Assembly (NCBI GenBank): GCA_025267735.1
Contig: CM046306.1
Location: 31,823,919 to 31,887,918, forward strand
Source: Mactra quadrangularis
Lineage: Eukaryota; Mollusca; Bivalvia; Venerida; Mactridae
DNA: 64,000 nt
Reading direction: 5' to 3'
Every line of letters begins with the position of its first letter. Positions within the stretch are counted from its first letter, which is position 1. Shown piece by piece: positions 46,186 through 60,523 of this stretch. Made by a program: the position numbers and the translations under genes. The notes below the pieces were generated by a model that was given only the letters and a program-made list of their open reading frames with translations, was not told the origin of the DNA and searched no databases.

Positions 46186-48206
46186 GTACGATTTGTGATT
46201 TAATTAGCAGTAATTGTTAACTAATAATGCATTCGTTGACTTGAACACTTACTTTTCGATGTAAGAATAAAACGTTATGATTATATTAGTTTTAGTCAGG
46301 CCCGAATGTTTTCAGTAGTTATAGTGATTGAGGATTTTTAACTAATCTGTCACACCAGAGGCACAAAAAAAGCACAGATGTATCGACAAATCAAAATACC
46401 CACACTTTTATGGAGCAAGATGCTCAAATGCAGTGTAAAAATTAAACTTAATCATGTACTTAGTATACATTTCTTTCATACTTATTGAATAAAGCTCCTG
46501 TTCATACCGTTAGCCCTCCCCCCCCCCCCCATCTGAAAATGCTTCCTACGTGCCTGTTAGTATTAAATTTGTGAAAATGAAATCTTTCTGGGAATTATCA
46601 GAATTTCGGTCTTAGAGTTGCTTGGTTATATCTATGTCCTACTTCAAGACAGAGTAGCTTTATTTTTCTGGGCAGTTGAAACTTCTGAATTTAATTTTAT
46701 TTATAACACCTGTTGAATCTACGTTTGAAATTTGCATGTGTAGTTGGAAATCACTAGTTCAAAAACATAAACCCAACTTCGAGACATTTTTTGAAAATGT
46801 CTTATTTATATGACTTAAAACATTATAACATACGGGCCTACGTGACATGAAGACTGGGATTCCAATACATGTACATGCAATTGTACGAGCGTCGTCATCT
46901 TGATTTGCAGTTGAGGAAGAATTACGTCTCAGAGAAATAAAAACATAACTCAACGGGTGAGAATATTATTTATCAACTACATTTATTTTCATTTTGTGCT
47001 CGACAAGGATTATCATTATTTAATGTAATTCATTTTTTTTTCGTTAAACTATTTAAACACATAAATTTTGAAAACTTGCTAATTTTCGAGAGTGTACATA
47101 ACTGGTTATATTTCATTTCATTTACTATACAATTAATTCAATAATTATTCAAAGTTTTGAGAATATATTTTTATAAATTAATTAGGGAACCCTTTATGTG
47201 TAATTGTATCACAAGGCAAAACAAATAGTTTCTTTGATATAATAAATACCGTTTTCGAACAGTTTGCGAAATCAGAACTAGATTATATCTTCAGCTTAAG
47301 AAACAAAAGCCGTTTATAAAACAATATGTACTCAAAACGTATACATGTATACTTTTATAATGAACAGCATTAAGAAACGGTTGGTTGTGATTTATATTGA
47401 AGTTAATGAAATGTAACATTTTTGCTTATTTGTACAAACTGTTCTTATTAGATAGCTTCGTATTTATCATGTAAGGTGTATGTTGATTTTCAATGAGTAT
47501 CATTTTAACGATTTATAGAACGTATTTTTTAATTAGCTAAGATCAAAATTTACTAAAAAAATATTTTAACAGTCGGTCATTTTTTTGCTTCAGTGGAATC
47601 CCATTGAAGTTTAAAACATACCAAAACGGTTTTCCCAAGATTAAAAATAGCAACAAGAGTATAAAAATAGAAATTTTCGAGAAACGACGAGCAGACTTGT
47701 GTCATGACGTATATGATGTATATATAAGTGTATGTCACAAATGCATTATCTGATAACCCGGAAATGACGATAAAATACCTATTGAAAAAAAATACAATAT
47801 TATGTCGATGTAAAAATTGAGACGATTACGCCGTGAAAAAACATTTTGAACTGAACAAAAAAACGACTTCGAACAATTTACTTTATTTGCTTTGAAAGAT
47901 CAACTGTAAAAAGATAATAATCTATTCATACTAGTTTTGGGATTTTGTTTATTTCTGCTCCGGGTGTTTTGCTAGCTGACAAATTCTATGATTACGAGTA
48001 TGATTTTAAGTTGATTGCGTATTCTGAGTTCAAATGTTTAACCATGTATGAACCTCCCCAGTGAGTTCTGTCAATAGTAAGTCTGACGAGCCTACATTCC
48101 TACCGCAAAATTTGGTTGAGAATTTTTTTTCTGGCCCATCCCAGTCTAGCTTTGTATTTGTAGGTATTTGTCAGTTACTGGCGTGCGTGTACATTTAGCA
48201 ATAAGG
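46150..48206. repeat. Segmental repeat, copy 2 of 3
   Basis: About 2 kb, highly similar to copy 3 (49990-52015). It diverges abruptly after GTACATTTAGCAATA at 48206. The exon-like block ends CAACGG/GTGAGAAT near 46960. Non-coding. Confidence 0.85.
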
Positions 48207-49985
48207 GACTTTAGTCAGTTATTTTCCCTAGTATACTCTTCAAATAGGTAGGTCCTATTAGTTGGATTATTCGGATTTTACCCTTGCTTTTTAATGTCAA
48301 TTTGCCAAAATTAATCTTCAATAACTTTTTTGTAAATAATTTGATTTGTTTGAAAATCAAGCTAAGTATTTTTAGGGTAGAGAACTATCTAAATTACATC
48401 ACTTCTGTTAATATCTTAATTAACAAGCATGTCCAACTTTTAGGCCCATACATAATCCCAAGTCGATATTAGATTTTCAATAGAAAAGTATAGGGGAAAA
48501 TTCTTTGAACGATCATAACTCTTTTATTTTTAAAGATATCAATTTTGTGCAAATGATGCAAAAAGTTTAAACTGTCTTCTTTCATTTGATTGTTTTTAAT
48601 TTTTTGTAAAATTGTAAAGTTTTGGTCCCTTTTAAGGTTTTATTTGATTACTCGTGTTACTATAAACAAAGAAGGAAAATAAACACCCAGGCAAATATAA
48701 GTTGAAAAATAAAGCCTTTCCGTTTCATTGATCAAATTTGTGCAAATGACATGAATATGCTGTATGTTTCTAGTTTTTGGAGCACTTTTTAAATTTAAAA
48801 TATCTTAATGAAGTTTTGGTCCCATTTGCACTTTTTTCCAAAAGTTTTGCATTTTAAAAGTATTTTTTTCTTAAATTTTTAGAGTGCGCTATCGGATTTA
48901 TGGACCCCTGGTGTGATTGTATAATACACTGTGCATAGCAAGGCACAGCGGGAACACTTTTATGACATGATTACCTTCCTGTCTCTGTTTTATTGATAAA
49001 TATTTGTATACATACATGTACATGTAGTTGTATCTGTCAAATGATGTTGTAATAAAGGTTCTGAAACAATCATAATGAAAGTGTTAAGATTCTAGACAGG
49101 TTAGAAAATACATTCATGTAATTTATCTACTTATTCAAAGAATTATTGTTCGGGAAGATTTACTCGACTATACGTATTACTGAAAACAATATCATAAACA
49201 TATTACTTTATTCTTGCGACATAAGGATGAAATACCTTAGTTTACCTCTACAATTATATTAATTAAAACGTTAATACATGGAAAACTTTTATTTACTAGT
49301 TTACAAATCATTGTAGAACGATTGTATTAAAATGTGAAATATTAAAATAAATAAAACAGTTATACAAATTAATGCATGGACATTTTAGTTAATGCATGGG
49401 CATTTTAGTCCAAGTAAAATAAAGCAGCAGACGAAACAAAAGAATAGTTATTGGCGGGTTAACGATAACAATGAGGTTTGAATATTGTTTCAAAAGTATT
49501 CATTTAAATTTAAAACTTTTATAACAATAAATATAAGGCATATCTAAATTAACGGATGGGCAATTAATAAATTAAAATGGTAGATGAGTACATAATTCTC
49601 ATTTCTAACATAATTTGTCCATCAAAATAAAATATTTCAATCACCATTCTTCTTTTATCTGACTGTATTGTATACAAAATGTCACTTTAAAAGTTGTGAA
49701 ACATTTATCTGTTAATTTACACTTGTTGCGCAATGGACAATATAAAACATTTGTCTACAACGGATTTAATTAATCCTCTGATATGACTTGAAATCGTGAC
49801 CTATGATCCTTATCTTATTTCATCGATCACAACATGGGGTCACGGCTTGTAGATTATATCATCGCAAAACAGACGTATCTACAATCAGCGCAAAATGGCT
49901 GTATCATAAAGCGAAAATCTTGATGGGTCTAAAAGTTGGGTATGAAAGATATTAACCGAAATATTTTGTTATTCTTACAAAGGAA
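48207..49985. other. Unique AT-rich spacer between segmental copies 2 and 3
   Basis: No coding signal and no inverted termini were found. It begins exactly where copy 2 stops, so it is either an insertion or a rearrangement junction. Confidence 0.5.
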
Positions 49986-49989
49986 TTCA

Positions 49990-52300
49990 CGCGGTCGTGA
50001 ATGAAACAGAAGTTCACAGAATGTAAGATTTGTGATTTAATTGGCAGTAATTGATAACTAATCATGCATTCGTTGACTTGAACATTTACTTTTAGATGTA
50101 AGAATGAAACGTTACGATTATATTAATTTAAGTCAGGCCCGAATGTTTTCAGCAGTTATAGAGATTGAGGATTTTTAACTAATCTGTCACACCAGAGGCA
50201 TACAAAAGCACAGATGTATCAACAAAATCAAAATACACACACTTTTATGGAGCAAGATGCTCAAATGCAGTGTAAAATTAAACTTAATCATGTACTTAGT
50301 ATACATTTCTTTCATACTTATTGAAAAAAGCTCCTGTTCATACCGTTATCCCCCATCTGAAAATGCTTCCTACGTGCCTGTTAGTATTAAATTTGTGAAA
50401 ATGAAATCTTTCAGGAAATTATAAGAATTTCGGTCTTAGAGTTGCTTGGTTATAATAATCCCTTACTTCAAGACAGAGTAGCTTTATTTTCTGGGCTGTT
50501 GAAACTTCTGAATTTAATTTTAAAAATAACATCTGTTGAATCTATGTTTGAAATTAACGCGCGAAGTTGGAAATCACTAGTTCAAAACATAAACCCAACT
50601 TCGAGACATTTTTCGAAAATGTCTTATTTATATGACTTATAACATACGGGCCTACGTGACATGAAGACTGGGATCCCAATACATGAATATGCAAATTGTA
50701 CGTCGCCATCTTGATTTGCAGTTGAGGAAAAATTACGTCTCAGAGATAAAAACATAAGTCAACGGATTAGAATATTGTTTATCAACTACATTTATTTTCA
50801 TTTTGTGCTCGACAAGGATTATCATTATTTTATGTTTTCATTAAACTATTTGAACACGTTAATTTTGACTTTAATTTTGAGTTTGCTAATTTTCGAGAGT
50901 GTACATAACTGGTAATATTTCATTTCATTTACTAGACAAATAATTCAATAATTATTCATAGTTTTGAGAATATATTATAATTAATTAATTAGAGAATCCT
51001 TTATATGTATTTGTTTCACAAGGCAAAACAAATAGTTTCTTTGATATAATAAATACCGTTATCGAAGTTTGCGAAATCAGAACTAGATTATATCTTCAGA
51101 TTAATAAAAAGAAGCTGTTTATAGAACAATATATACTCAAAACGTATACATGTATACTTTTATAATATACAGTATTAAGAAACGGTTGGTTGCGATTTAT
51201 ATTGAAGTTAATGAAATGTAACATTTTTGCTAATTTGTGCTACATGTAACTGTTCTTATTAGATAGCTTCGTATTCATCATGTTCGGTGTAGGTGAATTT
51301 TCACTGAATATCATTTTAACGATATACAGAACGTCTTTTTTTAATAAGCAAATATCAAAATTTACTAAAAATATATTTTTACAGTCGGTCATTTTTTTTG
51401 CTTCAGCGGAATCCCATTGAAGTTTTTAAAAAATATTACGGTTTTCCCAAGATTAAAAATAGCAACAAGAGTATAAAAATAGAAATTTTCGAGAAACGAC
51501 GAGCAGACTTTTGTCATGACGTATATGATATATATAAGTGTATGTTACAAATGCATTATCTGATAACCCGATAAAACGACGATAAAATACACATTGAAAA
51601 ATTATTACAATATCATGTCGATGTAAAAATTGAGACGATTATGCCGTGAATAAATATTTTAAACTGAACAAAAAAAATGAATTCGAACAATTTACTTTAT
51701 TTGCTTTGAATGATCAACTGTAAAGAGATAAAAATCTATTCATACTAGTTTTGGGATTTTTGTTTAGTTCTGCTCCGGGTGTTTTGCCAGATGACAAATT
51801 CTATGATTACGAGTATGATTTTAAGTTGATTGCGTATTCTGAGTTCAAATGTTTAACCATGTATGAACCTCCTCAGTGAGTTCTGTCGCTAGCAAGTCTG
51901 ACGAGCCTACATTCCTACCGCAAAATTTGGTTGAGAAATGCTTTTCTCGACCAATCCCAGTCTAGCTTTGTATTTGTAGGTATTTGTCAGTTACTGGCGT
52001 GCGTGTACATTTAGCAATAGGTTTAAGCCTTACGTACGAAGATCTATGTCCATCCAGAGACCATGTGTAGAACGACTGACCGTCGCGATATGAATGACGA
52101 TTTTTTCTAATGGCGCATGAAACACTTAACATTGTACGACAATACGACGTTAACTGTGTATGAAATAATAATTAGTTTTAAAGCAACAACTTATAAGCAT
52201 AGCTTAGCTTATATTAATGGGGAAATGTGCTTACTCAAAAAAGAGTTAAATCAAGCAAGTTTGAAAACACAAATTGTTAATTAAATCCTATTTAGATATA
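49990..52300. repeat. Segmental repeat, copy 3 of 3
   Basis: Nearly parallel to copy 2 and continuing past its end with landmarks of copy 1 (CCATCCAGAGACCA at about 52050). The exon-like block reads CAACGG/ATTAGAAT near 50766, so its donor GT is lost. It leads directly into the IAP gene. Confidence 0.8.
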
Positions 52301-52779
52301 TTAATATATATATATTATAATTTTAACGATGTTATCTAGGTTATCTTATTGTTAAATTATGTTTTGATATCATATAAATAATGTATCTCTAATTGAAAGC
52401 GGAAACTAGTATAAACTACTTCATATTTGTATAGTATTAACATGCGATAGTCTGCTTTCCAAACATTTTAATATACATATATGACTTTTAGTAATTGGGC
52501 TATATATAATATTAATATTCATATATTTCAAAGATAATTTTCTTACAACTAGCGGCACAACATTCATCACCCTTCTCGGTGTATCATTTAAACATGGACA
52601 AAGTAAAGAAAACGTAGATTCAATTATACGAAAATATCAACGCCCTTGGTTTTGAACGATGGACATCTCGATCATTAGATATGCGTTCTAAATGAACCAT
52701 TGGGTCAGTATTTCTAATACATGTGTATTAAGAAGTAATATTAGCATTTAACTTTACAGTTACTGAAAAATATAGCAGC

Positions 52780-55700
52780 ATGAAGAAATGGAGCACGGAA
52801 CTATTCCAATATGGAGACGACCTAGTCGTAGTCTACCAGAAAGTGATTTGTATGGACGATATAAATGAATGCATTTATATTGCCACAAAGTTCTTCAAAG
52901 TCTTTGGAATTTATGGTGATGGCAAAGAAGAGAAATTCAAGCCGTTTCCGAACATAAGTCCGATGAAATGTGGCATAATTGGATATAATATAATGCCATA
53001 TCAAAATGATTATTGTGTGTGCCCTTTCAGCCCAATACCAAATCCTGATTTTCCTAAGAAAGGGAATGAAACTGATGATGAAAACGATGATGAAAACAAT
53101 AAAGATGATGTTATGCCACCAAGACACCAAGAATATACAGACTTAAATGACAGAGTAGCATCTTTTTTAAGTTGGCCGCACCAGAATCCGTCACCTCAAA
53201 CTTTGGCACAGGCAGGATTCTACTATGTAAGAGGTTGGTAGTGTGTTTCTTTCTTTTCTAATGTTTCATTGGTTCTAATACACATTTGACGCACATTTGC
53301 TATATCATATCTGTTGCATAGTTCATTTTATGGCAATTACTCTGTTTAAGTAAAGCAAATCCGAAGAACTGCAAATATGCCATAAAAGTGGGTTGTTATT
53401 TTTTATTTAATACTAGTACGTGCTTAACTGGAATATAGTAAATTGTTATCAATATTATCATATTTAAATCTAAGAGACATTCTGTAAACATAATTTTAAT
53501 GTCACATGCAATATCTGTATCTTAAATTAAAAAAATATCATTAATTTCAAGTCGATGATCCTCGCTGTACTCATTCACGCTTGAAGCAATTAACCAGTCA
53601 CTGTCAAGCCATAGGCTAAGAAGTAATTTGCTGTGCTTCTGTTAGGTTTCGTAACTGGGACAGCTTACTTTCTTCAAACCAAATAAGTATTTAAGAAATG
53701 TATTTACTTTAATTTACCTCTTCGTTATTGTCAGCCAAGTATAACTTGCTTTTAAAACATTATACACTGGTTTTATAGTGCTACACCGGCGCAACGTTAT
53801 ATAACGCCAATGTTTTCCATTTTACTTCGGTAGAGCAACTGGCCAGTACAGAACCATTTTTCGATTATGGTTCGTCAATCACATGACCAGCGCATCCCGG
53901 AACATTTGTAAATAAAACAGGCTATTTGTGCTTCAGGTACAACAGATACTGTACGATGTTTCTCATGTGATTTACGTTTAGAAGATTTTCATCCCAATGA
54001 TGATCCCCTTAAAGTTCACTCAGAAAATTTTCCCAACTGTCAACATCTGCGCAATATCATTGGCACTAATATTGAGGTAAATTGGAACTTTATTCAATGC
54101 ATAAAGGCAGATTATTTATTATTGACATAGCTCGCTGTTCAATGTTCTGATTTTGTTTCAATGTTTTATATCTTTTAAGTTGAGTCCTCTCATTTAGAGG
54201 GTAACAACAAAAACAACTTAAACATGAATAGTTATATCAAACTGTTTTACCAGTCGAATGGCCTATTTAGCATAATTGATTCATTTTGACATTAGTCTAT
54301 TGGTGATAAATGGAAGCCGGCAGCCGTCAAACTAGCTTTGCAACATTTAATACTTTCGTGTTTGTTATTCTGTAGTCTACTAAAATATAACTGAAAGATG
54401 ATTTGTATTGTGCTTGTTTTAAAGTATCTGCCTTGCTCCCATTTCCTATATGCTTGTTTTATTAACAATATTACTCAACATTTTAACAATTAATATCCGA
54501 TTGTTTACCCGCTTCTCTATAAATGTTATTCAAGAACAATTTTGTCTCAGAATCAAATTGAATGTTAATAAAGACAATGTATGATTAATATCAGAGTATT
54601 GTATACCTCAAAATGAATATTACCTGAACCAAAGGTAGAACATCACAACTACAACCTAAAATCTTTTAGCAGTGTCTACTAAAGTTTATTTTAAACTATC
54701 AAAATTTCTTTCGTAGATGAAATGAAGTCATCACCCCTACATATAACTATTGTCAAAAGTAAACTTGATGTAAAAAACAGTTTATATGAATTCATTTGTT
54801 TTGTAAATTTTGTTTTGCATTGATGTAGCAAGTGTTAATATATGTTTACAAAACTGTATATGCAATTGAAGTAATATTCATAGTCAAACACTGATAACTT
54901 TGTATACAAGAAAATGAATTTTAATGAACATGCAAACGATATTGGTCTTTCTAATAACAAATCATAGTATATTACTTAGATTGATGATGGGTTTTCCCAT
55001 TTCAGGAAAGACTAGTGTCATCCAGTTTCTACGATGTGTTTCAACTGCAGAAAAAGAGTAAGAAATAAAGTATTGTAACGAAGATTGTTTGCTGTTTCGT
55101 ATATCAATTATCATAGAAATAAAATGAGAAAATACTTTTCCTGTATACCAGTTTGCTAATGATAAAATTGCTAGTGTTATGACTTACATTAAGACTAAAA
55201 TGCTTTCGTGTTCAGTATGCAAAACATTCTTCATGACAAATCTGAGACAATTATTTGATTTTTTTGCATTTTAATATTACTAAATGACTTTTTCGCATAG
55301 ATTAATTAATAATATTCTGTGGTGTGTATTGTAATTTAGCATTTATACAATGTTTAACTCGCGTGCATTTTTCTAAATCAAGTGTTCTCATATGATATCT
55401 TTTGTTGTATTATACACTATTATTACAACTATATTACTTTTATACTTGATAATTGAAAAAATATATTGTTAAGTTTAAGTAACAATCAGCACCTTAATTG
55501 ATAACTCATTTAATCTTAAGCATATGGTGTAAGTACTTTCTATTGGCACTTTTTTTATTCCATACAATTGCTTGATTGCTTCTTTAAAAAACATATTCAT
55601 ACCCTGTACCATTCGGTTTAGATATTTGAAAATATCTCATAGAAATTGGAATGATACGCTTTGCCACATGATTTTTAAATCTTTACTACTTGTAGAGCTT

Positions 55701-57565
55701 CAAATGTATATGTACAGGAAAACAAAATTGCCGTGTAGTATGTCAAAATCTTGATGAAATGGTGACACATATTAGTTTATGAATAAATATGAAGTTGTGA
55801 AACAATTTAGCTATGGCAAAGACATTCATTGTTAAGCAATTCCCCTCACATGCTTTGTTTTTATTGTAGAAGTGAAACCACACCCACGAAACCCACAGTT
55901 TACTACGCTACAGGCTCGAATAGAGTCATACAGGAATTGGCCATCCAATGCCACACAAACTCCTCGGGCATTGGCCGAGGCAGGATTATATTATGCAGAT
56001 AAGTTTCGCTTCTATTATTTGACATTGCAACCGCATGATTTTAATAAATTGCTTGGATACGAAAAGCATTTATTCAAAATATAAGTTGCTTATTTCTAAA
56101 GTATGTATTAAGAAGAGCCTTTAAAAAACTAAAAGCAAACTATGATTTTTTTTGTTTCTGCTTTATGCAACTACATATTCATTTAAGTAGGAGAATGAAA
56201 CTTTATAACCAAAAGGCTTACTTAAAATGTCAAAATCAGCAATTGCTCTATGAATATTTTTTTCTCATTTTATCTAAGTGTAGATGACCAGGTGAGATGT
56301 TTTTGTTGTGATGGAGGTTTATGTCAATGGGAACCGCAGGATGACCCGTGGGCTGAACATTGTCATTGGTTTCCGAATTGTCCCTTTGCCATTGCTGAAA
56401 AAGGAACAGAATACATTGCAAGGGTTCTTGCTGAACGGGAAATGGAGGTAAATTTATTAATGTCTGGTTAAGTGAAGTATTCCATGTCCAAGTAATTTGT
56501 GTAGAAAATATCGAGTAATATGGTTAAATGTTGTCAATTACCTTGGTAAGCAAGCATCTGTTACCCTGATATTATTACAGTTGCGAAATAAACATTGTAT
56601 ATAGTATTTCAAAGTTCATGAGATTGTTATTTCATATTATTCAAGGTTTTATCTGTGAACGCTGATGTATACCTTGCTCAATAATGGGAATACTATTTAG
56701 TGCTACTTATTATTTCTAACGTACGCAAAATATGTATTACAAAGCTGCACCAAACGAATCATGACTATGATAATGATATCATGTTTATATTTTCGTTTTA
56801 GGCGTATGATATGAATGGTGACTTTGATGATGGAACAATTCAAGTTGAAAATGACATACATCATTATCTACCAATGATGCAATCAATCTTTCAGCTTTCA
56901 GAACAACCTAATGATGAGCAGGACATTGGTAGGTTCTTAAACTACTTCTAAATGATTGCGCTGGAAGTGTGTGCAAAGTAAGTTCTAGATAACATCACTG
57001 TTGTTGTATCGATGTTATATTTTATAAGACCATTTTGTAGGTATCAAATCTTTTTTTCAATGTCAAATAACTTTTCTTATATGTATTACCATTTCAAACT
57101 ATCGTCTTTAACATCTTGAGTAAAATAAATAGTTGTTTACAGCTCCTGCCAATTAATTTAATTTTTCCATTGACCTGAATGATGGAAGCGTTTCACAGAG
57201 TTGTTTTCTCATGCATTAGTCATAATATTCATTCTAAAAACGTGTAAAAATGTTAATGTAATTGATTACTAATGATACATTCCTAGCATATGGGTAATCT
57301 GTATTAAGCTGCTAATAACATTTGATACATTGTGGAAAACAGTTGTTTAAAAATTTGATTATTAATTCTTTCAGACACGCTACTACAAGAAAATAAACGC
57401 TTGAAGCGTGAAAGCTTATGCTCAGAATGTCAGGACAATTGCAGAAATGCACTGTTCTTGCCTTGTACGCACCATGTTATGTGCATGAGCTGTGCATCAA
57501 TTTGTAAGCATTGTCCTCTCTGTAGTAGAGAAATTAAAAACAAGATCCGAACTTACTTGTGTTAG
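52780..57565 (+). CDS. Inhibitor of apoptosis protein, two BIR domains and a RING finger
   Basis: Exons are about 52780-53233, 53937-54076, 55006-55057, 55870-55998, 56284-56447, 56802-56928 and 57375-57565, about 418 residues. Residues 1-115 are an unrecognised, cysteine-containing extension ending in an acidic Asp/Glu/Asn tract. BIR1 (about 117-195) has CFSC and HSENFPNC. BIR2 (about 220-300) has CFCC, DDPW and HCHWFPNC, the CX2C-HX6C zinc site. The C-terminal RING (about 371-406) has CX2C-X11-CXH-X3-C-X2-C-X6-C-X2-C and gives E3 ubiquitin ligase activity in such proteins. It would restrain caspases or act in immune signalling in the cytosol. The frame is open back to an acceptor at 52759, so upstream coding exons are possible. 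The exon 1/2 junction could instead be 53226/53921. The BIR2 intron begins ATAAGT, not GT. Confidence 0.92.
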
Positions 57566-58090
57566 GTAAGTGTGAACTGTGGTTTGGCGTTACCATTTAT
57601 TGATAACGTGGCTAAAAGTAGTGATTTTAATAGCTGTCTGTAGATACCAGTAAATGAACATATTCCAGTGTTTTTGCTTGTGGAATAAATGCCATAGAAG
57701 TGTTTGTGCACAGTCGTAAGCTTAGTAAATAGGCGTTATAATTTCTTTTATTGAGATATTCAGACATATATACACTTACATCTAATATAAATGTTTTGCA
57801 ATAATAAATGCTGATGAATTGATTTTCTTCAGAATTTACATTTCACGACGTTATGTTTGCATATTTTCGTATTGATTGGAATGTAATCATTGCATGTTTT
57901 TATTGCTAAACACCAAAAACTGTACAGATTTTGTGAATAAATGTATTATTTGTCCTGCTATTTTTTCAGTTTAATGAGTTACGGAACCTGCGAAACATCA
58001 GATTGAATATCCTCTACTACTTCAAGAATTGAATTGAATCTCTTTTTATGTACGATGTCAGCTGAAAAAATAAAGTTTCTTTTTATATAA
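57566..58090 (+). other. Spliced 3' UTR and poly(A) signal of the IAP gene
   Basis: The TAG stop is followed at once by a strong donor, GTAAGT. A TTTTTTCAG acceptor at 57961-57969 starts a terminal exon containing AATAAA at 58069-58074. A 3' UTR intron directly at the stop would leave the stop within the distance normally tolerated by nonsense-mediated decay. Confidence 0.6.
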
Positions 58091-59690
58091 AAATGTCTTA
58101 TTGCATAAATGTTTCTCCTTCACGTGTCTTATTAGGGAAGACATTACGATTGCAAATGAAAATAAGGTTATTTCATGAATTTGCCTAACAATGCCCTGAC
58201 GTAAACTTCAATATTTATTATGCTGTTCAAATGAGCCCAATTCAACCAACTGACATCCGGTTCTTGTCTAAATTGTTGATTAGATATCATGTTTGATGTT
58301 CTTGTAAGAACTCTGAATGAGACATATTTGAATGTTTTATCTGCCAAAAAAATGACAATTTTAAATCTGGTCCGTTCAACAATTTGCATGAGACAAGTTT
58401 ATTTTGAACAGCTTATTATTTATTCTGCTTCTGATAATGTACTATAAATGAATGTGTCGGCAGGAAAACATTTAAGGTCATTTACAAATAGCTTTAAATA
58501 CTTGGAAATTAGAAATACTAGAAGGATAAAAGTGAGAACACTATCAAAAGTTTTCCCTCAATAGTGTACGTTGGCTTACCAATTCTGAGTTTTCCAATTT
58601 TAAGGACCTTCATCATGTACATAAAAGGTTTTTAATACGACCACATGATGTATATCATAAGTTTATAAGAAAAATGAGATTGAGACATTGGCAGATTGCA
58701 ATGCAAAATGAATGACTGGCTTTACTTCAACATTCCTTTTCTGGAGTAATCAAATGAATGCAAACTCTTACAGCACGTAAGACAATAAATTTATTTTTTG
58801 TTTGTTTGGTTTTTGGTTTGCTTGATTATGAGAAAAGCTATGACCATCCTCCCATTATAACTGTCACTAGGTGATTAAACCAGAATCTAGGCTGCACCAA
58901 TCTCGCACTTGTCCCTACTGGTTCAAGAACATACAATTGCAATTGTCTTGGTGGAAACAATTCTTTCCGACCTTCAATCGACTATGTCGTGTGTAAATAC
59001 ACACACGAATTGCATTGCAAAGGTAGAATGTAGTCAATGACATCACTGATAACAAAACACTTAAATCAGCAAGAAAATGACAAGAATAAAAGAAAGATGC
59101 CGAGCCTTTACGTTCTTTAATGAAATATCAGACCACTAAGCCTGTTTTTGAATTTCAACAAATGCATATCACGAAAAATTACCCGTGGTGTAAAAATGGG
59201 AATGACAGTATTGCGGAGAAGCTGGCTATTATACAGCAATAGGTAAGATCTGTTACTTAACCAGGTACAGACCAGATTCAACGATTTGGACTCAACTCAA
59301 GGCGGTTGTGCACTCAGGAAGAAAGGGCACAAGAAAAAAGAAAAAGTAAATGCATTTTTAAAATTGATAGAGCAATTATTGCACATAATTAAACTAAAAA
59401 AAGTATCCTCAAATTTGTCGACTGTAATATCATGAGTAAGACGCTGTTCTCTGTTTTAGGAGAAATAGACTTTGATGAAGTAGGAACGTAAGGTATCTTA
59501 ATAACATGCTCTTAAGCTTAATGCTCTACAGCAGCAATTGATAGGTATAAATTGATTTTTCTTGTCGATCTAGTTTACGTGCTAGAACTTTTTTTTTAAT
59601 TTCAGCAACTACTAGTTGCTCATTTATTTTCATAAATTTTGAAATCATAGTATTTTACATAAATAAATGCATGTAATTAAACACAAATGA
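58091..59690. other. Intergenic, no gene seen
   Basis: No exon, RNA gene or clear repeat is recognised. The minus-strand frame at 58168-58389 has no domain. Confidence 0.45.
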
Positions 59691-59692
59691 TA

Positions 59693-59815
59693 CATACATA
59701 CACACATACATTCTATATACCCATATAAGTTCGCAAAAAATAATATTTGCAAACATACGCATACTCACACCCACACTCACCCATATCCACATCCCCACAC
59801 ACACCTACTCCCTTA
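59693..59815. repeat. CA-rich simple repeat
   Basis: Imperfect (CATA)n and (CACA)n tracts. Confidence 0.7.
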
Positions 59816-59863
59816 CATGTACATAGAACATTCTCCACAGCCATTAAGGACGACTATAAGTGG

Positions 59864-59894
59864 GAGACATTGAGTCAGTACAACTCAATGTCTC
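59864..59894. other. Perfect 12-bp hairpin
   Basis: GAGACATTGAGT and its exact complement ACTCAATGTCTC are separated by seven bases. No T-run follows and no gene ends here, so it is not called as a terminator. Confidence 0.5.
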
Positions 59895-60523
59895 ATATTA
59901 GTAAGTATGGTAATTAATTAAATGGCTTACAAGTGTATAGTAATAAGGGAGTTAAGTCAGCTATCCGTCCCTGATAAAATCCGAAGCGATTTAATTGGCA
60001 TGTAGGACCTTATGGTTGGAATTCTCGGAATCTTTCATCAAATTCCCATGAAAAGAAGGAAAAAAACCAGTCCGAATTTCGAACAAACTAAGTTACTAAT
60101 GTTATTTAAAATTAACTTTGGCAAATTGACGTTGAAAAAAAAGGACAAAATCCGAACAATCAAATCGATTGAACATACCTATTTGAACAGTATACAAGGG
60201 GAAATAACTGACCAAGGTCCCTTATCAAAGATAAACAAACAAAAAATATGAAAATGAAAACAAAGGTTTTTGGTGCTAAAGCTACTTATGTTTACATACG
60301 AAAAATATTTTAACAGGATATATCAAGAGTTGAAAATACATATTTCTACTAAACTATGGTTCTTCAAGGTGAAAGTGAAAGTCTAATGAATAGAAAACTA
60401 TTGAAATATGTTCTATTAAGGTGTATAAATGCACATATGAGATTAAAGAACTATTTGGTGTCACCCAACTATCAAAAGAGGCCTTACTAAGATAAAGTGT
60501 ACGTACAAAAGATAAACATAATT

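Noticed and set aside
59864..59894. Hairpin as a transcription terminator or microRNA precursor
   Set aside because: No T-run, stem only 12 bp and no adjacent gene; too short for a pre-microRNA.
60012..60251. 79-residue plus-strand frame
   Set aside because: Lysine- and isoleucine-rich with no domain; next to the dead LINE and without splice support.
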